From Clostridiales bacterium (GTDB taxonomy: Bacteria; Bacillota; Clostridia; Christensenellales; Aristaeellaceae), in the NCBI GenBank assembly GCA_012729115.1, contig JAAYDR010000099.1, forward strand, positions 1-52,314: a stretch of DNA of 52,314 nucleotides, read 5' to 3'. How positions within the stretch are numbered: position 1 is the first letter of the stretch; every line of letters begins with the position of its first letter. The notes below the pieces were generated by a model that saw nothing but the letters and a program-made list of their open reading frames with translations, had not been told where the DNA came from and ran no database searches. Shown one piece after another: positions 18,032 to 26,913 of this stretch. Made by a program: the position numbers and the translations under genes.

Positions 18032-18148
18032 TTTGTACCCTCCTCACCTATCATGTCTATGCTCCAAACGTATGAAAACCAAATGGAAGACATTCCGAAA
18101 GCCTCCATAGGTTTGTTCCACCTTTTTCAAATGTTTTTTTGGACGGTC

Positions 18149-18177
18149 TTGACAAGCGATCCTAAAGCAAGTATAAT
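18149..18177 (+). promoter_or_regulatory. Promoter of tRNA-Pro
   Basis: Perfect TTGACA (18149-18154), a 17-base spacer and a perfect TATAAT (18172-18177), about 25 bases upstream of the mature tRNA. Confidence 0.9.
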
Positions 18178-18208
18178 TTCACCTGTGCCTTTGAGAAAGG
18201 CCGAGTGT

Positions 18209-18285
18209 CTGGGTGTGGCGCAGTTTGGTAGCGTGCTTGAATGGGGTTCAAGAGGCCGGAGGTTCAAATCCTCTCACCCAGACCA
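18209..18285 (+). tRNA. tRNA-Pro (anticodon GGG)
   Basis: A 77-nucleotide cloverleaf. Acceptor CTGGGTG pairs with CACCCAG. The D arm has the TTTGGTAGC loop. Anticodon stem CTTGA/TCAAG encloses ATGGGGT, giving GGG. The T arm is GGAGG TTCAAAT CCTCT-like, and CCA is encoded. The GGCGCAGTTTGGTAGC core is typical of bacterial tRNA-Pro. It is a single-gene unit with its own promoter and terminator. Confidence 0.96.
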
Positions 18286-18286
18286 A

Positions 18287-18325
18287 AAAAGTGGCTTGAT
18301 TTCTAGAAAATCAAGCCACTTTTCT
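18287..18325 (+). terminator. Terminator after tRNA-Pro
   Basis: AAAAGTGGCTTGATTT (18287-18302) is fully complementary to AAATCAAGCCACTTTT (18308-18323), ending in T-rich sequence. Confidence 0.9.
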
Positions 18326-18399
18326 TTATGAGGCAACGGATGCTGGTACTTAAGAATCCATTTCCCCTAGAAGCGGAGATGACGCTCAACTGACAGGTA

Positions 18400-19434
18400 T
18401 CACTTTCCAGCCGCGGTCCACACATTATTCAAGTGTTGTTGCACATACGACTGTGAAACCGATTCACCATGATTCTTACTACCCGATAAATACAGATCAA
18501 AATGCCCCGTCACGTTGTTGCCGCTGATCGTATCATAAGAATGAGGCATGCCAGAGAGGGATGCCGCAAAGTTGATGCCTTTGTGAAAGATCACCACAGG
18601 GCGAGGCGTCCAATTCCATTGAGGAAAAAGCTTTATCATCGTCGCGGTATCGTCTGCTGTGAGGGGCTCAACATCCGAATGATTGGCTCCGCCCATCATT
18701 TTGAACTTGATTTGCAGACCGGTAGCACAATCTGTAACAATAAACACATCGTTTCTTTTAATAAGGTATTTGCCGTCCAAGAACCAGTCCACAAGCTTTC
18801 CCACTCTCTGAGCCGATACGCTTTCTCCCGGCGTCACGGCAAAGTTCCTTGGTGCATAGCCATTGATAGCGGTCTTTTGACCCACATTCAGCCATTCACC
18901 GGGATCCATGTAATTGTACTTCATGAGAGTCTCAACCGTTGTACCATATTTCTTGGCGATACCGCCCAAGGTATCCCCCGATTGCACGATATAAGTGATG
19001 GGCGGCCAACCCGTCACCGCTTTGGACGGTGTGGTGGACGCGGGGGTGGATTGGGCCGGAGTTTTTGTAACGGACGGTATATATAGTACCTGATTGATAT
19101 CAATAATGTCACTTTTTAGAGCATTGTAGGTTTTGATCTTTTCAACCGTAGTGGAATACCTGGAAGCGATCAGCCACAGTGAATCGCCCTTTTTTACGAT
19201 ATACTTGGTATCCGGATAGACAATGAGCTTTTGCCCGACGTAGATCATATCCGAGGTAAGTGAATTATACTGCTTGAGTTGCTGGACAGTTACACCGTAT
19301 GCTTTGGATATTTTGGATAGCCAATCGCCGGCCTTCACAGTATAGATTGTGGCAGCCAACGCCTGCATACCTGCTGTAAACAGCAATAGAACCCCCATCA
19401 CCATTGCGGACAGTCTTTTGCAAAGTTTCATCAT
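18400..19434 (-). CDS. Secreted protein with three LysM domains
   Basis: A 344-residue protein with a signal peptide (MVMGVLLLFTAGMQALA-A). It carries three LysM repeats: YTVKAGDWLSKISKAYGV, YIVKKGDSLWLIASRYST and YIVQSGDTLGGIAKKYGT. A Thr/Ser/Pro-rich linker lies between the second and third. LysM binds peptidoglycan or chitin-like glycans, so it is wall- or cortex-associated. Residues about 200-344 form a further domain (FIVTDCATGLQIKF, GANHSDVEPLTADDT, GHFDLYLSGSKNHG) that I do not recognise as a known peptidase. AGGAGGAG precedes the tandem ATGATG start. Confidence 0.9.
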   Translation of the reverse strand: MMKLCKRLSAMVMGVLLLFTAGMQALAATIYTVKAGDWLSKISKAYGVTVQQLKQYNSLTSDMIYVGQKLIVYPDTKYIVKKGDSLWLIASRYSTTVEKIKTYNALKSDIIDINQVLYIPSVTKTPAQSTPASTTPSKAVTGWPPITYIVQSGDTLGGIAKKYGTTVETLMKYNYMDPGEWLNVGQKTAINGYAPRNFAVTPGESVSAQRVGKLVDWFLDGKYLIKRNDVFIVTDCATGLQIKFKMMGGANHSDVEPLTADDTATMIKLFPQWNWTPRPVVIFHKGINFAASLSGMPHSYDTISGNNVTGHFDLYLSGSKNHGESVSQSYVQQHLNNVWTAAGK

Positions 19435-19623
19435 TCGCTCCTCCTATCATTACATTAGTATGACATTTATTACAAAAATAATACAACGGAAAGGACATCA
19501 TTACAATGTAAATATATGGCAGAATCGAAATCTATTGGTTTTACAGGCTTTTTAAATCGTCATCAAAATATTCTTGAGTGAAACCCAAATTTAATATAGT
19601 GAACCCTCAAAGGTCGCCCCATC
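19435..19623. other. Intergenic region upstream of the LysM gene
   Basis: On the minus strand TTGTAT and CATACT lie 18 bases apart around 19455-19485 and may be the LysM promoter. Nothing else is evident, and no clear terminator for rubrerythrin is seen. Confidence 0.3.
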
Positions 19624-20211
19624 TCACTCAAAGGGTGAATGCTCCTTGCGAACAAAATAACCTTGAGGATGGTTGCAAACCGGACAGATTTGCGGAGCAT
19701 TTGCTCCATTATGGATGTGTCCGCAGTTCAGACAAATGTATTGAATTGTTGCACCACTCGAGAAAAGTTGGTTGTTTTTCAACAATCCGGCATAATATTC
19801 GAATCGGTCACTATGGGTTTTTTCAATGGCAGCTATCATATGGAACGAATGGGCAATAGGTGCAAAACCTTCTTGGGTGGCGATATCGCCAAAGGATTTA
19901 TAGATCGTGTCGTGCTCGGCGGCCTCATGCTGAGCAGCGAGCTGCAAAAGCAGAACAAGATTCGTGGAGTTGTCAATCGGGTAATCGGCATGGATTGATA
20001 TTTCCTGCCCTGTGAACTCCACTAAATGGTTGTAAAATACCTCTGCATGCTCCTTTTCTTGATTAGCAGTGTAGTGAAACAGCCAATATAGAACTTCCAG
20101 CTCCTGTTTTCGAGCTTGGCCTGCTGCAAATTCATACCGCCGCCATGCCTGGCATTCCCCCGCAAAAGCTTTCAACAGGTTCTCCTTGGTTATGCTGTCC
20201 CTTAGCAACAT
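19624..20211 (-). CDS. Rubrerythrin
   Basis: A 195-residue non-haem iron peroxidase that detoxifies peroxide in anaerobes. The ferritin-like diiron domain shows AGECQAWRRYEF, NQEKEHAEVF, EAAEHDTIYKSFGDIA and AAIEKTHSDRFE, supplying the Glu/His ligands. The C-terminal rubredoxin-like domain has two Cys pairs, CLNCGHIHNG and CPVCNHPQGYF. It is a complete classical rubrerythrin. It follows the molybdenum hydroxylase genes on the same strand, but with a 120-base gap it is probably separate. Confidence 0.94.
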   Translation of the reverse strand: MLLRDSITKENLLKAFAGECQAWRRYEFAAGQARKQELEVLYWLFHYTANQEKEHAEVFYNHLVEFTGQEISIHADYPIDNSTNLVLLLQLAAQHEAAEHDTIYKSFGDIATQEGFAPIAHSFHMIAAIEKTHSDRFEYYAGLLKNNQLFSSGATIQYICLNCGHIHNGANAPQICPVCNHPQGYFVRKEHSPFE

Positions 20212-20331
20212 CTTATCTCAAGTCCCCCTCTGATTGTTTGGAATTATGTTTCCCCTTTAGACTTAATGGCATTCCTATCGAAGGTGATAAAATGTTATTC
20301 AATCACTACCAAGGGGTCGCCATATCAGTCT

Positions 20332-20822
20332 TCAATGGGTATCCCTCTCCATTGCAGCTGCGCTCAGCACTGATTTGACAGCACTTCGTATTTCTTGGTA
20401 GCTGGTGCAGCGGCAAAGATTGGACTCCAGCCAGGACTCCATTTCGTACTCATCTGCGTCAGGTCGCTGAATCGCCAGGGAATGGGCCACCATCAGGAAT
20501 CCGGAGGTGCAGTACCCACACTGGAAAGCATCCGCATCTACAAAGGCAAGCTGGACCGGGGCATCCCCCCCAGCCCTTCCACTGTCAGCAACTCATGCCC
20601 AACAGCTTCGACCGCTAACACCAAGCACGACTTTGCTGGACACCCATCCATGAGGACTGTACAGGCCCCACAATCCCCGTTTCTGCATCCAGGCTTTGCA
20701 CCCGTTAGCCCAAGCTGCTCACGGAGTACATCCAACAACAAATCCGATGGGCGGACCGTCGCCCGGTGAACTTCTCCATTGACACGAAGTTCGATGACTT
20801 GGATTCCTTCATAGATTTTCAT
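20332..20822 (-). pseudogene. Molybdenum hydroxylase [2Fe-2S] subunit, frameshifted
   Basis: The small iron-sulfur subunit of a xanthine dehydrogenase-type enzyme. From MKIYEGIQVIEL the frame gives the first cluster motif (GCRNGDCGACTVL) up to VEGLGG. A run of seven G (20565-20571, C on the plus strand) then shifts it into a stop. One more G would restore GGDAPVQLAF and the second cluster (QCGYCTSG, NLCRCTSY), ending at 20332. The total of 491 bases fits exactly one lost base. It may be a sequencing error or a real or slippage-prone mutation. The start overlaps the FAD-subunit gene by 14 bases. Confidence 0.85.
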
Positions 20823-21648
20823 AGCCGCTTTTCTCTCCAAATTGCGTCAATAACTTGTGAAGTATCTGGCGCCTGTAGGTTCCAGAGCCTTCCTGATTCT
20901 CCAATGTACCCATTGGTAGACAGTCCATGGCCTGTGCAACCCGATCGGCTAACGGTTTTGCTGGATTGTTCATTGCGTTCTCCATTGCAGTGGAGCGAAA
21001 GGGTTTCTCGCAGATGCCGGAAAAGGCCATTCTACGCTGCTCACCATCCCACAGCATTGCAATGGTGACTGCGGGGTAACCAATCTTCTCACCCAGCGTT
21101 TGCTTGATGTGAAAAAACGGAGCTTGAGTATAAGCCGTATTCACCAGAATCTGGTGAACAAACTCCCCTTCTCTCAAGCGCATGCGGCCCTGAAACACGT
21201 CTTGGATTGGGGCCTGCCTGGGGCCCTCGGGACCCCAAAGCGCTACCATAGCATCCGACAGCAGCAAGGGAAGTACAGCCTCGCGATAGATGATGGTTCC
21301 GCATAGGTTGCCGCCCAGGGTGATACGGCATTGATTGGTATGGTCCGCAATCCGCCCAACAACAACACCCAGCAACGGAAACAGATTGGATACCCGTATC
21401 CTCTCCAGGGATACGGCACCTCCCAGGATGAGCTGACAGCCATGTATTTCCAGCGCATTCATGGCCGGTAATGCTTTGATATCAATCACGACATCCGGAG
21501 CGATGGTTCCTGCTGTAGCCATGGTAATAATCTCACTGCCACCGCCATAATAGAGCACTTGCTTTCCCTGTGCTTTACTACGCAGGAATACCTCCGCCGC
21601 TTCTATTTCTGTGCTGGGTAAGTAATAGGCAAAGGTCTTTGCAATCAT
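20809..21648 (-). CDS. Molybdenum hydroxylase FAD-binding subunit
   Basis: A 279-residue FAD subunit of the CoxM/XdhB type. It passes electrons from the iron-sulfur clusters to the acceptor. FAD-binding signatures are YYGGGSEIITMA (first glycine loop), VVIDIKALPAM and RITLGGNLCGTI (second). The C-terminal CO-dehydrogenase flavoprotein domain includes AVTIAMLWDGEQRR. It overlaps the large-subunit stop by four bases (ATGA) and the small-subunit start by 14, so the three genes form one operon. Confidence 0.9.
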   Translation of the reverse strand: MIAKTFAYYLPSTEIEAAEVFLRSKAQGKQVLYYGGGSEIITMATAGTIAPDVVIDIKALPAMNALEIHGCQLILGGAVSLERIRVSNLFPLLGVVVGRIADHTNQCRITLGGNLCGTIIYREAVLPLLLSDAMVALWGPEGPRQAPIQDVFQGRMRLREGEFVHQILVNTAYTQAPFFHIKQTLGEKIGYPAVTIAMLWDGEQRRMAFSGICEKPFRSTAMENAMNNPAKPLADRVAQAMDCLPMGTLENQEGSGTYRRQILHKLLTQFGEKSGYENL

Positions 21649-23978
21649 GTCTGAGCCTCCTTTAACAGGATCCAGAGCCGCTCCGGTGTTGCAGGCAGTT
21701 CGTTTACGCTCTGTCCAGTAGCAGCGGACAGAGCGTTGGCCAAAGCGGCCGCCATGCCGATGATTCCATGCTCCGACATGCTTCTTGTGCCATAGGGAGC
21801 ATCCTCCTGGGGTGTCTCCACAAAAGCTATCCGATATTCCGGTTCTTCCCCAATATGCATCACCTTATAACTGCGCAGTGAAAGGGTGGTCGGCTTGCCG
21901 TCCGGATTGTAGCGGAAACATTCCCGGCTGGCCATACTTAATCCCATGGACATCCCGCCTCGTACGAGCTCACCCATACCCTTGGGGTTGACGGCATTCC
22001 CCACATCCATCACGGTGGAAGCGCGCAGGATATGGTAGGTACCATCTCGCAGGTCCACCTCGACCTCCACCACCTGTACACCCACTGTCCAGGCTGGGCT
22101 GATCTGTCCCTGTCCGGTTACCGGATCCATGCTGGAGAGTCCTTTCATCATCACACCGCCGCGTCCAATCACCTGCTTTCCGATGGATGCTCCTGCAGGG
22201 GCCTTGAAACCATACACAAGATCTTTGAAATGAACGTAAACATCAGGATCACCACGACGATATACTTTGCTATCCTTCACTTCAATATCTTCCGGCCAGC
22301 AACATAACGCCTCCGCGCCTATTTGACGGAGCTGCATGAGGGCGTCTTCTGCTGCCCGCAGAACAGCACGTCCCGCCAGATAGCTGGATAAACTTGCTAC
22401 GCTCTTAAAATGTTTGGGGGTGACACGGGTATCCACATCCATGATCACATGTACTTGATCAATGCTGATTCTCATCCGGTCAGCAAGAAGTTCCGCCAAC
22501 AGCGATTTGCTTCCGCTACCGAATTCTACAACTCCTGTTTGAAGATTTAACGAGCCGTCTTCGTTGAAGGTGATCACAGCACCTGAAACAGCATCAGTGG
22601 GAGGTACGGATGATTTCCAAAAGCAGGCAATCCCCTGGGCACGAACGTTATTCTGGTCAATGGTGACCAAGGATGGATTCCATCCCGAAAGGGGTTTTAT
22701 CTGGTCAAGGCAGGTAGCCACATCCCCCAAATTGCTAAAAGTGCACTTGACCCCCGTGGGAGACAAATGACCAGGCCGCAGAGCATTCAGTCTGCGTAAT
22801 GCAAGAGGGTCCATCTTCAGAGTCTTTGCCAGCTTATCCATGGTGCGCTCCACGCACAGGGTCAAGCTTTCATGGGCAAAACCGCGATATGAGGTGGCAT
22901 AGGTATGATTGGTGTACACTGCATAGGCATCACAAAGCAAATTCTCCACATGATAGGGGCCCGTACAGTCTGCAGCCATGGACTTTGCCATATAGGGCCC
23001 GATATCGCTGTATGCGCCATTATCCAGCCAGAAGGTCAACTCCATGGCCTGCAGCATCCCGTCCTTGGTTACGCCCGCCTTAATCCTGGCTTCAAGACCC
23101 ATCCGACAAGGCATGGTCGTCATCTCCTGCTCCCGGGTAAGGATGACCCGAACAGGATGTCCACCCACCTTCTGGGAAGCCAACATGGCCAGAGCTTCCA
23201 CAGCAACGGTCACCTTTCCCCCATAAGCTCCGCCCACCAATGGTACCCGCGAACGGATATTGCCCGCTGGGATCCGGAAGCTGCAGGCATTCTGCTTGGC
23301 GACCTCAAAAGGCGCCTGAGTCGGAGATATTATCTCAACGGTGCCATCCCGATTCATATGGCAACGTGCAGTGTGGATCTCCATGGGCATGTGGGCTGAG
23401 GGTGGCAAATAGAAAGATTCCTCCACAACGACGTCGCTGGCAGCCCAACCTACCTGCATGTCTCCCTTGCGAACAGGATAGTGGCTTGCGATGTTGGTTC
23501 CGGCCTGTGGCGTTACATCATCCACAACCCTCGCATACTCACCCAGCTTTTCGTGAAGAATGGGTGCGCCATGCTTCAGCGAATCGCCAGGGCGAAAGAC
23601 ACAGGGAAGAGGCTTATAGGTAACTTGAACTTTCTGCAGAGCATGATCTGCAGTATATTCATCCACCGCCACAATCATGGCCACAGGTTCTCCCGCATAA
23701 CGAGTAATACTGTTAGCCAACAAAGGGCGGTCCTTGATGAGGGTGCCACACATGATGCCGCTGTTCTCTCCCGTAACCACAGCCTTAACCCCTTCCATCG
23801 CCAGGGCATCGGTGGTATTGATGCTCAGAATGCGGGCATGTCCATGGGGCGAGGTCAGAATTCGCGCACAATAATGACTGGTAATCGGCAGGTCATCCGT
23901 ATAGACCGCTTTTCCCGTTACCTTTTCCCAGGCTTCTTTCCGGTGATGGTCTTGCTCAGCCAGAGCTTCCATTGACAT
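21645..23978 (-). CDS. Molybdenum hydroxylase large (molybdopterin) subunit
   Basis: A 777-residue catalytic subunit of the xanthine dehydrogenase/aldehyde oxidoreductase family. The N-terminal domain begins KVTGKAVYTDDLP. The molybdopterin-binding part shows VPLVGGAYGGKVTVAVEALA, TSYRGFAHES, VEFGSGSKSLLAELLAD and, near the end, MSEHGIIGMAAALANAL with the likely catalytic Glu. Such enzymes hydroxylate purines, aldehydes or N-heterocycles; the substrate cannot be told. GGAAAGG precedes the start. It is the first gene of the operon and divergent from smpB. No molybdenum-cofactor genes are in the window. Confidence 0.9.
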   Translation of the reverse strand: MSMEALAEQDHHRKEAWEKVTGKAVYTDDLPITSHYCARILTSPHGHARILSINTTDALAMEGVKAVVTGENSGIMCGTLIKDRPLLANSITRYAGEPVAMIVAVDEYTADHALQKVQVTYKPLPCVFRPGDSLKHGAPILHEKLGEYARVVDDVTPQAGTNIASHYPVRKGDMQVGWAASDVVVEESFYLPPSAHMPMEIHTARCHMNRDGTVEIISPTQAPFEVAKQNACSFRIPAGNIRSRVPLVGGAYGGKVTVAVEALAMLASQKVGGHPVRVILTREQEMTTMPCRMGLEARIKAGVTKDGMLQAMELTFWLDNGAYSDIGPYMAKSMAADCTGPYHVENLLCDAYAVYTNHTYATSYRGFAHESLTLCVERTMDKLAKTLKMDPLALRRLNALRPGHLSPTGVKCTFSNLGDVATCLDQIKPLSGWNPSLVTIDQNNVRAQGIACFWKSSVPPTDAVSGAVITFNEDGSLNLQTGVVEFGSGSKSLLAELLADRMRISIDQVHVIMDVDTRVTPKHFKSVASLSSYLAGRAVLRAAEDALMQLRQIGAEALCCWPEDIEVKDSKVYRRGDPDVYVHFKDLVYGFKAPAGASIGKQVIGRGGVMMKGLSSMDPVTGQGQISPAWTVGVQVVEVEVDLRDGTYHILRASTVMDVGNAVNPKGMGELVRGGMSMGLSMASRECFRYNPDGKPTTLSLRSYKVMHIGEEPEYRIAFVETPQEDAPYGTRSMSEHGIIGMAAALANALSAATGQSVNELPATPERLWILLKEAQT

Positions 23979-24129
23979 CCACGCCTTTCCAATTGATTCA
24001 TATTTTCGTATTGTTCGCTGATCAACTGGAATTCATACGGTACATCCATACGTCAAGGGGATACGAGGCACCACCAACAGATTTAAGTCGAGCTGGCCAT
24101 CAATTTCATGTGCATTTTGATCAGATTCG

Positions 24130-24138
24130 TGGTATAAT
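24130..24138 (+). promoter_or_regulatory. Extended -10 promoter of smpB
   Basis: TGGTATAAT is a perfect -10 box with the TGn extension, 52 bases upstream of the GTG start. No good -35 is seen, which suits an extended -10 promoter. Confidence 0.6.
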
Positions 24139-24190
24139 CATCTGGCGCTGTAACGCCGCCGAATGAGCGCCCAGCTGGGAGGAACCGAAC

Positions 24191-24661
24191 GTGCCGCGAC
24201 AGGAGGGCGTCAAGCCCATTGCTCAGAACAAAAAGGCCTACCACGAATACTTTGTGGAAGAAACCTACGAATGCGGTCTTTGCCTGTCTGGCACAGAGGT
24301 GAAAAGTATGCGGCTGGGCCGCGTAAACCTCAAGGAGAGCTTTTGCATGATCCGCAAAGGAGAAATCTATGCCGAGGGCATGCATATCAGCCCCTACGAG
24401 CAGGGTAACATCTTCAACACAGACCCACTGCGACCCAAAAAGCTGCTGATGCATGCCAACGAAATCCGCAAGCTGGGGGGGCTGGTGAGCCGTCAGGGAT
24501 ATGCGTTGATTCCCCTTCGGGTCTACCTGAAGAACGGATTGATGAAGCTTGAATTGGGCCTTTGCAAGGGCAAGCATCTCCATGACAAGCGGGACGTAGC
24601 GGCCGAGAAGGACGCCAAGCGTGAAATGGAGCGGGCCTTCAGCCACAGGCGCGAGGCGTAG
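24191..24661 (+). CDS. smpB: SsrA-binding protein SmpB
   Basis: SmpB, 156 residues, binds tmRNA and brings it to stalled ribosomes. Features are [44 protein letters not shown], the [12 protein letters not shown] segment and the basic C-terminal tail with [12 protein letters not shown]. The start is GTG with GGAGG eight bases upstream. The tmRNA gene it serves begins 50 bases downstream. Confidence 0.97.
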   Translation: MPRQEGVKPIAQNKKAYHEYFVEETYECGLCLSGTEVKSMRLGRVNLKESFCMIRKGEIYAEGMHISPYEQGNIFNTDPLRPKKLLMHANEIRKLGGLVSRQGYALIPLRVYLKNGLMKLELGLCKGKHLHDKRDVAAEKDAKREMERAFSHRREA

Positions 24662-24710
24662 GCACACAGGAAACTGGTGAGCATTTGGCATTAGCGATTG
24701 TCAGAATCAT

Positions 24711-25057
24711 GGGGGTGTTCTGGTTTCGACGGGGGTTTTCGAGGGTTAGGTAAGCGAGCCGCGGACCCTGTACCGCGTAAAAACGGGGAAAAACAATAAC
24801 TGACAATAGCGATTTCGCTTTCGCGGCGTAATGCCGCGCGTCGGCCCGGATTACCCACAGGTCCGGTTACCGGCGTCAGCTATGTGGGGAACGAGTGCGC
24901 CCAAGCTTTGAAGCGTTACCCGTAATCATGAAGCTACTGTAGCCAAAAGCCTGCCCGTGGGCGTTTGGTGAGGGGAATCCCAAATCACAGGATGCGCTCG
25001 GAGAAAACCTGGTCAGCGTGCTTTCGGACAGGGGTTCGATTCCCCTCACCTCCACCA
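24711..25057 (+). ncRNA. ssrA: Transfer-messenger RNA (tmRNA)
   Basis: The 5' end GGGGGTGTTCTGGTTTCGACGGGG and the 3' end with the T-arm-like GGTTCGATTCCCCT, ending CACCTCC-ACCA, pair as the tRNA-like acceptor (GGGGGTG with CACCTCC). The reading frame ends GATTTCGCTTTCGCGGCGTAA. By comparison with Bacillus, where the resume codon follows AUAACU, the tag would be (A)DNSDFAFAA, with the usual Ala-Ala end. The total length of 347 fits one-piece tmRNAs. Confidence 0.96.
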
Positions 25058-25059
25058 CA

Positions 25060-25093
25060 AAATCCCTACGGTATAAAGGCCGTAGGGATTTCT
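25060..25093 (+). terminator. Terminator after tmRNA
   Basis: AAATCCCTACGG (25060-25071) pairs with CCGTAGGGATTT (25080-25091), followed by TTC. Confidence 0.85.
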
Positions 25094-25171
25094 TCAAACT
25101 GTTCCACTCTGATTCCGTGATGAGTCAAATCATCACTCAGTTCTTTTACAGCATTCATATATCTATATGTA

Positions 25172-25193
25172 CTCGGTGTGTTGCCACACCGAG
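25172..25193. terminator. Hairpin downstream of the Cys-rich membrane gene
   Basis: CTCGGTGTG and CACACCGAG form a perfect 9-pair stem with a TTGC loop. There is no adjacent U run on the minus strand, so terminator function is uncertain. Confidence 0.45.
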
Positions 25194-25201
25194 CGATGTT
25201 T

Positions 25202-25468
25202 TTAGTCACATCTATGACCACGGCAGCAAATGCATCGTCTATAAACGAGCAAAGCCACAATGAGGATCGCCATCACCACCGCAAATACAACAATGGCAGG
25301 AAGGACGCTCAAAACAATTCCCGCAAAAACGGCACCTACAATCAAACCAATGGCAAAGACCAAAAACAACGCCAGCAGGCAGATGAGCCTTTCGATACAC
25401 TTGCATACTGATGTCTTGGCCTGCCCAGAGTTTGTGTCGCTTTCACGACAGACGGTCGGATAAACCAT
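25202..25468 (-). CDS. Small Cys-rich two-span membrane protein
   Basis: An 88-residue protein of unknown family. Two hydrophobic helices (about residues 27-53 and 54-76) are flanked by cysteine-bearing ends: VCKCIERLIC before and YRRCICCRGHRCD after, eight Cys in all. GGGGGTG before the ATG supports translation. It is divergent from two genes for Cys-containing proteins resembling spore-surface proteins and may belong with them; that link is inference. Confidence 0.65.
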   Translation of the reverse strand: MVYPTVCRESDTNSGQAKTSVCKCIERLICLLALFLVFAIGLIVGAVFAGIVLSVLPAIVVFAVVMAILIVALLVYRRCICCRGHRCD

Positions 25469-25775
25469 GTTTACACCCCCTTTCCATCCCCATTCATGCT
25501 ATGCCCCATGGAGGATGATGTGCGAAAAGTATCAGTACTTTACCATTGTGTTCGAAGACAATATTCGCAGCAATGATTCGTTCATAAATCTCTAGCGGCA
25601 TGTGCTCCTTATGAGCGATATGATAGCGCACATTGCAGATCAATTTATCTTATGCATTTCTTCATTGCATCTTGGAGAGATCAGTGTCAGAAAAATGATC
25701 CGGGAGTACAATGGTTATGAAGGCATGGCATTTATTTGCCGGCGTCTTCTGATGCAATATATGGAGGGTTCAGAT
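25469..25775. other. Divergent intergenic region before the 25776 gene
   Basis: An open frame extends upstream of the 25776 start, but it lacks a ribosome site until ATGGAGGG. CATAGCAT on the minus strand near 25500 resembles a sporulation (SigK-type) -10 box for the small membrane protein gene, but its -35 spacing is poor. No other feature is seen. Confidence 0.3.
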
Positions 25776-26078
25776 ATGACCACGCAAAATACAAACTGGC
25801 CTAATTCCCGCGCTCAGGCAATCACAGAAATGGTTGGTTCTGTAGCAAAGGAACAATCCGCGTTGGGACGCATTCTGGAGTCCGAGGCCAACAACCTGGG
25901 GACAATCTTGTGTTACCATTGTGTGAGCCCGCAGCAACTTTTGGAAGCGAATCAAAGCGTATACCGTTTGATCAACGCTGTATCCCGCCTGGAGATGGTA
26001 CTCCAATCCAAGCTTGAACTATTCCAAGACTGTCTCTGCCCCGAATCTTCTCCTCTCATGTGCGCAAGAGAAGACTAA
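25776..26078 (+). CDS. Small helical protein, probable spore-surface family
   Basis: A 100-residue, mostly helical protein. The segments MVGSVAKEQSALGRILESEA and LLEANQSVYRLINAVSRLE resemble a helical module common in Bacillus/Clostridium exosporium- and coat-type proteins (pattern SVA-E-x-AL-x-ILxAEA, then LLxxNxSVxxTL). Cysteines lie at 46, 49, 86, 88 and 96. The next gene carries the same module. The start at 25776 is set by GGAGGG. The function is unknown; the spore association is inferred from the module. Confidence 0.6.
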   Translation: MTTQNTNWPNSRAQAITEMVGSVAKEQSALGRILESEANNLGTILCYHCVSPQQLLEANQSVYRLINAVSRLEMVLQSKLELFQDCLCPESSPLMCARED

Positions 26079-26086
26079 ATTCCTAA

Positions 26087-26118
26087 GCAGGGAGCGCAAA
26101 TGCGGTTGCGCTCCCTGC
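26087..26118. terminator. Intergenic hairpin
   Basis: GCAGGGAGCGCAA and TTGCGCTCCCTGC form a perfect 13-pair stem nine bases after the stop of the 25776 gene. There is no U run, so it may stabilise the upstream message rather than end it. Confidence 0.5.
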
Positions 26119-26165
26119 ATGCTGAAAAAGCCCAAGCGCATCACCAAGTCAGGAGTGGTCTAATC

Positions 26166-26777
26166 ATGAATACTACCCACATATTGCTTGACAAAGCATG
26201 CCCAACACAGGATCCAGCCGTTGTTTCCGGTTCCTGCTGTATGTGTGGATGCAAGCATGGAATCCTGAAAGATTACCCACCAAATGGCAGTATTCTTGCT
26301 GCGGAGTGCCCTCAACCAAACCAGTGTATGAGCGATCCACATTCTGATCGGTGCTCACGCAGCTATCTGTACACGTCCAATGGCAATCGATACAGACGAG
26401 TGCGAGGAATCAATATTGCATATGGAGACAGTTGTTCAGGCACCTATTGTAGTTGCGAGATACCATCTTCTTGCCCGCGCCCCAAATACTGTGAATCTGT
26501 ACTGGCATCCGTGGCCGAGGCACAGCTCAATATCTCAAGCATGCTGAAGGCAGAGGCTGACAAACTCGATAAAGCAATAGAAGTCGCAGGAAACAATGAG
26601 CAATTGCTTGCGATCAATGAGGCAGTCCACCGGACGCTGATCGCTGTGATTTTCCTGGAGCAAGCTTTGTATTTCAAGTTGGAGCAAATGAAAGACATGT
26701 GCGGATCATGTAAAATGGGTTCCCTTGCAACAAACACAGCATTAATAAGCATTCCTGATTCTTCGCCTGGGCAATGA
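26166..26777 (+). CDS. Cys-rich protein with the same helical module
   Basis: A 203-residue protein. The N-terminal 110 residues carry 13 of its 15 cysteines, including SCCMCGCKHG and YCSCEIPSSC, with little regular pattern. From residue 111 a helical module (VLASVAEAQLNISSMLKAEA, then LLAINEAVHRTLIAVIFLE) aligns by eye with the preceding gene's product, so the two are paralogous modules. Cys-rich, disulfide-cross-linked proteins of this type are typical of spore outer layers. AGGAG ten bases before the ATG at 26166 supports the start. Confidence 0.6.
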   Translation: MNTTHILLDKACPTQDPAVVSGSCCMCGCKHGILKDYPPNGSILAAECPQPNQCMSDPHSDRCSRSYLYTSNGNRYRRVRGINIAYGDSCSGTYCSCEIPSSCPRPKYCESVLASVAEAQLNISSMLKAEADKLDKAIEVAGNNEQLLAINEAVHRTLIAVIFLEQALYFKLEQMKDMCGSCKMGSLATNTALISIPDSSPGQ

Positions 26778-26806
26778 AGCTCGCACCTATAATCGACAAG
26801 TCATCA

Positions 26807-26835
26807 CACATTTCATCGATATACGACATACAATA
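26807..26835 (+). promoter_or_regulatory. Candidate sporulation (SigK-type) promoter
   Basis: ACA (26807-26809), a 17-base gap, then CATACAATA (26827-26835) fits the SigK pattern AC ... CATAnnnTA. It lies 79 bases upstream of the cupin gene. Confidence 0.4.
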
Positions 26836-26913
26836 CTATCGGAAAGCGTCAGTTGCCTTGGCGGCTCTGTGCAATTTCCAAGGTGGATTGTGGCTGTTTG
26901 AAAGGAGTATGTC

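Noticed and set aside
24876-25097. Minus-strand frame containing VEVRGIEPLSE
   Set aside because: It lies inside the tmRNA gene; this phrase is a common false translation of tRNA/tmRNA 3' ends.
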